8,580 bases of DNA from an uncultured Sutterella sp. (lineage in GTDB: Bacteria; Pseudomonadota; Gammaproteobacteria; Burkholderiales; Burkholderiaceae_F): contig CAJKMT010000055.1 in the NCBI GenBank assembly GCA_905201055.1, forward strand, positions 1-8,580. Direction: 5' to 3'. Under the pieces are notes generated by a model. That model worked only from the letters and a program-made list of their open reading frames with translations, made no database searches and had not been told where the DNA came from. Made by a program: the position numbers and the translations under genes. Below are positions 4,022-8,580 of this stretch, piece by piece. Positions within the stretch are counted from its first letter, which is position 1. Each line of letters opens with the position of its first letter.

Positions 4022-6400
4022 TCAAAGCTTAGTCAATTTAGCTAAAGACAACAGCAACTCTTTGGTTCCCACTTCATCAAACTGAATCCGGATCCGAGCG
4101 TCTTTGTCCTGACCGGTAAGTCCCACCACAGATCCTTCACCGAACCGGGGGTGGCTCACACGATTGCCGATAGCAAAACCTTTGTAGTCGACTTTTGATG
4201 CCATCTTTCTGACAGCGGGATCCATCTTCGCTCGGGCAAATCCCGTTGAAGCCGAGCCGTAGGTCGAAGTTGAGCGTCCGCCATAGCTGCTGCCATAGCG
4301 CGAAGACCCGTAATTTGTTCCTGAGCGATAGCTACCCGATCTGCGCGAGTAGCCTGAATTCGAATACTCGTCACCCCAGCTTAAAGACTGATCTTCATCT
4401 TCAATTGCCATGGAGCGCTTTCTGTCATAGAGGAAAAGCAGATGCTCTTCATCTATTTCATTGATGAATTGACTGGGACCCGAGTCCATGTACTGACCGC
4501 GCAGCATGCGCGACAGGGCAAAACTCATGTGCAGGTTTTTGCGCGCGCGGGTAATGGCCACATACATCAGACGGCGCTCTTCAGCCATGCCCTTGGGGTC
4601 GTTGGCGCTATTGGCGTGCGGGAATAATCCTTCTTCCAATCCGGTGATAAAGACCACATCAAATTCAAGACCTTTGGCGGCGTGTACGGTCATAAGCTGC
4701 ACGGCATCGTCCCCCTTTTGCGCCTGATTGTCACCCGCTTCAAGCGCAGCATGAGACAAAAAGCCCGCAAGCGAAGTCATTTCATCATCGGCTCCGTCGG
4801 CTTCCACCTCATCGCTTCTGGCATCCACGCTGATGCCTTCTTCCTTAAGAAAAGCCTGAGCCGCACTTTGCAATTCTTCTAAGTTTTCAAGCCGCTCCTG
4901 CCCTTCGCGCTCTTTTTTGTAGTGTTCAAGCAACCCGGAACGTTCGGTCACGGCACTGATCATATCCGGCAAAGGCAGGCACGAATACTCAAAACGCATG
5001 GCATCGATTAATTGCGTAAAGGCACGAAGTTTTGTGCCGGCAGCCCCCTCCAAGGTCTGGGTAGCTTCATAAAGGCTCACGTTGCTATCAATGGCTTGCT
5101 GCTGCAGCGTCTCCACGCTCTTGGCGCCAATACCGCGCATCGGGAAATTCACCACACGCAAAAAGGCCGTGTCATCTTTGGGATTTTCAATCAAACGCAG
5201 GTAAGCCAAGGCGTGCTTAATTTCCGCACGGTCAAAAAAGCGCAGTCCGCCGTAGACTCGATAGGGAGTACCGGAGGCAACAAGCGCCTGTTCAATCACG
5301 CGGCTTTGCGCGTTGGAACGATACAAAATCGCAATCTCGTGCTTTTTCACACCGCGCCCCACCGCCTCACGGATTTCCTGCACACAGTACTGTGCCTCAT
5401 CACGGTCATCGCTTGCGCGGAAAACGCGGATTCGTTCACCGTCACCCGAACTCGTCCACAAGTCTTTACCAAGACGGTCATCGTTATGGGCAATCAACTC
5501 ATTGGCGGCATTGAGGATATGGCCGAAGGAGCGGTAATTCTGTTCAAGCTTAATTAAGTGCTTGATGTGAAAGTCGCGCTGAAAATCCATCATGTTGCCG
5601 ACGTTGGCACCGCGGAAGGCATAAATCGACTGGTCATCGTCGCCCACGGCAAACACGCAGTTGCCGTCAAACTCGCGAACGCCTGCCGGCGAAAAACCCG
5701 ACAGAAGCTTCAGCCATTTGTATTGCAGGCGGTTTGTGTCCTGGAATTCGTCCACGAGAATAAAGCGGAAACGATCCTGGTAATGTCGGCGGATGAGTTC
5801 ATTACGGGCCAAAAGTTCGTAACTTCTTAAAAGAAGCTCTCCGAAATCCACCACACCCTCGCGATTGCACTGCTCTTCGTAGAGCGCATAGATTTTCGCA
5901 AAGTTTTCCTTTTTCCCGAATTCGGCCGTCATGTCCTTGGCACGAAGCCCTTCTTCTTTGGCGCTTGAAATGTAGTTCTGAACCTCTTTGGGAGGATACT
6001 CATCGGCGCTGATTGCGTGCGCCTTCATCAAACGCTTGATCGCCGAGAGCTGATCGGTCTGATCAAGAATCTGAAAGGTTTGCGGCAGCCCCGCTTCTTT
6101 AAAGTGGCGGCGAAGCATGCGGTTGCACAGACCGTGGAAGGTGCCCACCCACATGCCGCGGGTGTTCACGGGAATTGAGCCCTCGATACGCGTGAGCATT
6201 TCTTTGGCAGCTTTATTGGTAAAGGTCACCGCAAGGATTTCCATGGGGCTGGCCATGCGCTCTTCAATTAACCAGGCAATGCGGGTGGTGAGCACGCGGG
6301 TTTTACCGGAGCCGGCGCCGGCCAGAATCAATGCGCTCTCAGCAGGCAGCGTCACCGCAGCTTTCTGTTCAGGGTTGAGTTTTTCAATAAAGCTCGCCAT
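4022..6400 (-). CDS. uvrD: ATP-dependent 3'-5' DNA helicase UvrD (helicase II, SF1A)
   Basis: This helicase removes the UvrC-incised oligonucleotide in excision repair, unwinds DNA in mismatch repair and clears proteins from DNA. At 792 aa it has all SF1 motifs in order: Walker A AGAGSGKT (27-34), Ia AVTFTNKAAKEM (57-68), Ib GTFHGL (86-91), II LVDEFQDTN (215-223), III AVGDDDQSIYAFRGA (251-265), IV LEQNYRS (285-291), V VQLMTVHAAKGLEFD (567-581) and VI EERRLMYVAITRARK (607-621). A G/S/Y/R-rich linker at about 675-720 leads to a Tudor-like domain (about 739-790, with HPRFGEGSVVG) of the kind that binds RNA polymerase in PcrA/UvrD. The linker is more repetitive than usual. The gene follows rfbC by 64 nt on the same strand, and its own Shine-Dalgarno is weak. 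Rep is excluded by the C-terminal domain. Confidence 0.95.
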   Translation of the reverse strand: MASFIEKLNPEQKAAVTLPAESALILAGAGSGKTRVLTTRIAWLIEERMASPMEILAVTFTNKAAKEMLTRIEGSIPVNTRGMWVGTFHGLCNRMLRRHFKEAGLPQTFQILDQTDQLSAIKRLMKAHAISADEYPPKEVQNYISSAKEEGLRAKDMTAEFGKKENFAKIYALYEEQCNREGVVDFGELLLRSYELLARNELIRRHYQDRFRFILVDEFQDTNRLQYKWLKLLSGFSPAGVREFDGNCVFAVGDDDQSIYAFRGANVGNMMDFQRDFHIKHLIKLEQNYRSFGHILNAANELIAHNDDRLGKDLWTSSGDGERIRVFRASDDRDEAQYCVQEIREAVGRGVKKHEIAILYRSNAQSRVIEQALVASGTPYRVYGGLRFFDRAEIKHALAYLRLIENPKDDTAFLRVVNFPMRGIGAKSVETLQQQAIDSNVSLYEATQTLEGAAGTKLRAFTQLIDAMRFEYSCLPLPDMISAVTERSGLLEHYKKEREGQERLENLEELQSAAQAFLKEEGISVDARSDEVEADGADDEMTSLAGFLSHAALEAGDNQAQKGDDAVQLMTVHAAKGLEFDVVFITGLEEGLFPHANSANDPKGMAEERRLMYVAITRARKNLHMSFALSRMLRGQYMDSGPSQFINEIDEEHLLFLYDRKRSMAIEDEDQSLSWGDEYSNSGYSRRSGSYRSGTNYGSSRYGSSYGGRSTSTYGSASTGFARAKMDPAVRKMASKVDYKGFAIGNRVSHPRFGEGSVVGLTGQDKDARIRIQFDEVGTKELLLSLAKLTKL

Positions 6401-6464
6401 TTTTCAAATTCGTCTAATTGAGGGAAAAGGCATTATTTTGCCAAAAACCGAAAAAAGAATATTG

Positions 6465-7013
6465 TCAGAGTCCGGCACTTGCACGCCACTTAAAGAACGT
6501 GCGGGCGCGGCTGTCTTTGTCAGACACAATGTAGGGCCCCGGGACAGGCCATACGATCCCGAGATTGGCGTCACTGAAAAGAATCGCGTCTTCGTCCTCG
6601 GGGTAGTAAAAATCCGTGCATCGATAAAAAAGTCGGGCAGTATCAGAAAGCGTCAGGAATCCGTGAGCAAAGCCCTCCGGAATATAAAGCTGACTCATGT
6701 CGCGGGCATTGAGCGTGACGCTGTAGACTCGGCCGAATGTCGCTGCCCCCGCTCTAAGATCAAGCGCCACATCAAAAATTTCCCCTTCAAGCACCGTAAT
6801 GAGTTTGCCCTGCGGGTGCGTTTTCTGAAAATGCAGCCCCCTTAAAGTCCCTTTGACTGATACGGAAAAGTTATCCTGCACGAAATTGAGCTGCGGCCAC
6901 AGGTCTTCGTAGCGCCCCGCGTGCCACAATTCGCAAAAAAGTCCCCTTTTGTCCCGATGCACGTCGGGATAGATTCTCAGAAGTCCTTCGAAAGCTGTTT
7001 TCTCAATTCTCAT
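6465..7013 (-). CDS. rfbC: dTDP-4-dehydrorhamnose 3,5-epimerase
   Basis: This cytoplasmic enzyme epimerises C3 and C5 of dTDP-4-dehydro-6-deoxy-D-glucose to the L-rhamno form, the third step to dTDP-L-rhamnose. From the ATG at 7013 it is 182 aa, normal for RmlC; the longer reading from 7040 adds nine residues lying inside rfbB. The cupin fold shows as DKRGLFCELW (21-30), GTLRGLHFQ with the catalytic-base histidine H61 (55-63), GEIFDVALDLR (77-87), IPEGFAHGF (111-119) and YRCTDFYY with the active-site tyrosine region (130-137). The start overlaps the rfbB stop as ATGA, so the two are translationally coupled. A weak hairpin (GGCA/TGCC then TTTT) lies after the stop, but read-through to uvrD is likely. 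Confidence 0.95.
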   Translation of the reverse strand: MRIEKTAFEGLLRIYPDVHRDKRGLFCELWHAGRYEDLWPQLNFVQDNFSVSVKGTLRGLHFQKTHPQGKLITVLEGEIFDVALDLRAGAATFGRVYSVTLNARDMSQLYIPEGFAHGFLTLSDTARLFYRCTDFYYPEDEDAILFSDANLGIVWPVPGPYIVSDKDSRARTFFKWRASAGL

Positions 7014-8074
7014 TTCTTTTTCTCGTAGCGCTTCATCCACTCGGGATAGTCGCCGCTTTTGACCGCATCAAGCCACTCGTCATTGTCCAGGTACCAGCGC
7101 AGCGTTCGGTGAAGTCCTTCAATTAACCTCACACGAGGCGCAAAATCCAAGGCCTTTAAACTCTGTTTGCTATCCATTGCATAACGGAAATCGTGCCCCG
7201 GTCGGTCATCAACAAAAGTGATCGCCTCTTCATAAGGCAAAAGCCCCGGGCAGGCTGAATCCATCAATGTGCACAAAGCCCGAATCAATTTAATATTAGG
7301 TACCTCTTCACCCGTGCCGATGTTGTAGGTTTGACCGGGCTCGCCCTTTTCGAGCACCTTTAAAAGTGCCTGCGCATGATCGGTCACGTACATCCACTCG
7401 CGAATGTTTTCGCCCGTGCCGTATACGGGCAGCGTCATGCCGCTTCGGGCCCGATCGATCATGAGCGGAATCAGTTTTTCGGGAAACTGACGCGGCCCAT
7501 AGTTATTGCACGCATGCTCCACCATCACGGGAAAACCGAATGTGCGCCAGTAACTTAAAGCGATCATCTCTCCTGCGGCTTTGCTTGCTGCGTAGGGGCT
7601 ACTTGGCCGATAGGGACTGTTCACGGTAAAAGCGGGGTCACCAGCCTGAAGCATTCCATAGACTTCATCCGTTGACACATAAACAAAGCGAAAACGCCCT
7701 TTTTTCTCTCCTCGGATTGTCTTCCAGTACTGTCTGCACACTTCAAGCAGGCGCTGCGTGGCGGTGACATTATTGTCAACAAAGCTTGAAGGATCATCGA
7801 TTGAACGGTCCACATGAGTTTGAGCCGCCAGATGAACAACGGCGTGCGGCTTAAAACTTTTTATCGCCTCGGCCATAACGGCACTGTCGCCGACGTCGGC
7901 CTGCAGAAATTTGTGTGAGCGGTTGGCAAACGCCTTATTCAAATTCAAAAGAGTGCCGCTATAGTCGAGTTTATCGACCGAGAGCACCTGGTAGCCGGCC
8001 GCAAGCGCCGCGTCCACAAAGTGCGAGCCGATAAAACCGGCTGCGCCTGTGACCAACAATTTTTCTTTTGCCAT
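7010..8074 (-). CDS. rfbB: dTDP-glucose 4,6-dehydratase
   Basis: This NAD-dependent enzyme converts dTDP-D-glucose to dTDP-4-dehydro-6-deoxy-D-glucose, the second step to dTDP-L-rhamnose and a branch point to other deoxysugars. At 354 aa it is a full-length extended short-chain dehydrogenase. The Rossmann glycine motif GAAGFIGS is at 10-17, DKLDYSG (34-40) contacts NAD, and HLAAQTHVDRSI is at 81-92. The catalytic STDEVYG is at 134-140 with T135, D136 and E137, and the Y161-x-x-x-K165 pair is intact. NNYGPRQFPEKLIP (190-203) and RPGHDFRYAMD (291-301) are the sugar-nucleotide region typical of RmlB rather than GalE. It is coupled to rfbC by a 4-nt overlap. No rfbA or rfbD lies on either side, which is unusual for an rml locus. 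Confidence 0.96.
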   Translation of the reverse strand: MAKEKLLVTGAAGFIGSHFVDAALAAGYQVLSVDKLDYSGTLLNLNKAFANRSHKFLQADVGDSAVMAEAIKSFKPHAVVHLAAQTHVDRSIDDPSSFVDNNVTATQRLLEVCRQYWKTIRGEKKGRFRFVYVSTDEVYGMLQAGDPAFTVNSPYRPSSPYAASKAAGEMIALSYWRTFGFPVMVEHACNNYGPRQFPEKLIPLMIDRARSGMTLPVYGTGENIREWMYVTDHAQALLKVLEKGEPGQTYNIGTGEEVPNIKLIRALCTLMDSACPGLLPYEEAITFVDDRPGHDFRYAMDSKQSLKALDFAPRVRLIEGLHRTLRWYLDNDEWLDAVKSGDYPEWMKRYEKKK

Positions 8075-8225
8075 GAGCTTTTTCTACGCAGAAAATCTTT
8101 ATAAAAAATAATTCGAGGTTGTCCGAAGGATTGTATTACACTTGAATTAACGGAGCGAACAATTCGACCGCTGGTCGTGTTGTGCCCTCATCTCTTTCGC
8201 ATTCTGATTTTAAGAGGTACGAACA
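8075..8225. other. Divergent intergenic region between rfbB and the racemase-like gene
   Basis: These 151 nt must hold the promoters for both divergent genes. No hexamer pair is convincing. On the minus strand TATAAA, about 30 nt before the rfbB start, is a fair -10 with only a poor -35 (CGGACA, 18-nt spacer). In the plus-strand leader a hairpin at 8159-8183 pairs CGACC with GGTCG around GCT, extended by ACAA/TTGT. No T run follows it, so it is not a terminator. Confidence 0.4.
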
Positions 8226-8580
8226 ATGGCTAAGAGTAAAACGATCGGTATTGTGGCGGGCTTAAACCGCCGTGCTGCCATGGAAGTAAAAACCCAGTTG
8301 CTCGCCCAGGGAACTGATGACATCAGCGTCATCATGACCGAGGACAACTTTAAGATCGATCCGGATCCGACATTTGCCGTGAGCGACCGCAAGATCTTTA
8401 TTTTCAACGAGTCCGAATTGCTCGCTGAGATGGGCGCCGATCTCATCCTCGTGCCTGATTTCAAGTGCGCGTCCTACATCCATGAAGTTCAGCGTGAAAT
8501 TCAAACGCCGATTCTGGACATGAAGACGGCGCTGATGAGCCAAATGGGCGACAATGCCCCGGGGATGGGCGTACTTGACG
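8226..8580 (+). CDS. Asp/Glu-racemase-like protein, 5' part only, atypical active-site motif
   Basis: The first 118 codons are present and the gene continues beyond the window. The start is supported by AGAGG at 8213-8217, 8 nt before the ATG. The layout fits the aspartate/glutamate racemase superfamily: an N-terminal strand and loop KTIGIVAGLN (5-14), where racemases have G-x-I-G-G-x-G-P, then P-rich DPDPTF (45-50), and GADLILVPDFKCASY (70-84) followed by TPILDM. In true racemases this last stretch reads G-A-D-x-x-x-x-P-C-N-T-A-H and carries the first catalytic cysteine. Here D78-F79-K80 replace C-N-T, and a cysteine appears three residues later (C81). Racemase activity is therefore doubtful. 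The second cysteine region lies outside the window. It is transcribed away from rfbB and no functional link is evident. Confidence 0.65.
   Translation, partial: MAKSKTIGIVAGLNRRAAMEVKTQLLAQGTDDISVIMTEDNFKIDPDPTFAVSDRKIFIFNESELLAEMGADLILVPDFKCASYIHEVQREIQTPILDMKTALMSQMGDNAPGMGVLD

Noticed and set aside
5012..5557. 181-codon plus-strand ORF inside uvrD
   Set aside because: It lies wholly antisense to conserved helicase sequence and has no recognisable domain or ribosome site.
6117..6845. 242-codon plus-strand ORF antisense to uvrD and rfbC
   Set aside because: It spans the 5' end of uvrD, the intergenic gap and most of rfbC on the opposite strand. It has no family motif, and both opposing genes are fully convincing.
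7014..7040. Upstream start for rfbC (nine extra residues)
   Set aside because: The ATG at 7013 gives the usual RmlC N-terminus and length and an ATGA overlap with the rfbB stop.
1..8580. CRISPR array or phage-defence island
   Set aside because: No regularly spaced repeats, cas genes or recognisable defence genes were found; the genes are mostly metabolic and housekeeping.

Overview
The window looks like a chromosomal segment of a host-associated betaproteobacterium (Burkholderiales, plausibly Sutterellaceae). This is inferred from a Bug-type tripartite tricarboxylate transporter, a valine tRNA with an encoded CCA end, UvrD with a PcrA-type C-terminus, and moderate GC content. No database search was possible, so the taxon is not proven.

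Layout. Positions 1-510 hold, on the minus strand, a small antitoxin-like gene followed by the eroded start of a GNAT (TacT/AtaT-type) toxin gene and an intrinsic terminator. A good sigma70-type promoter at 625-652 then drives a plus-strand operon, 679-3608. Its order is tctC (periplasmic solute-binding receptor), tctB (small membrane subunit) and tctA (large membrane permease), with spacings of 6 nt and a 1-nt overlap. Positions 3609-3839 contain an imperfect 17-bp direct repeat resembling an insertion-sequence end, a perfect 18-bp inverted repeat, and a terminator shared by the tct operon and the convergent tRNA-Val(GAC) gene. From 3840 to 8074 every gene is on the minus strand: tRNA-Val with its own promoter, uvrD (DNA helicase II), and the rfbB-rfbC pair of dTDP-sugar synthesis. 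From 8226 a divergent plus-strand gene runs off the window end; it encodes an Asp/Glu-racemase-like protein with an altered active-site motif.

How the genes work together. TctC, TctB and TctA make one secondary uptake system for a carboxylate or similar small solute that cannot be named from sequence. RfbB and RfbC catalyse the second and third steps of dTDP-L-rhamnose synthesis and are translationally coupled; rfbA and rfbD are not in the window. UvrD is a housekeeping repair helicase.

I see no clear undescribed multi-gene system. The most informative observations are the decayed GNAT toxin gene beside an apparently intact small partner, the racemase-like protein lacking the usual first cysteine, the repeats after tctA, and the rfbB-rfbC pair without rfbA or rfbD.
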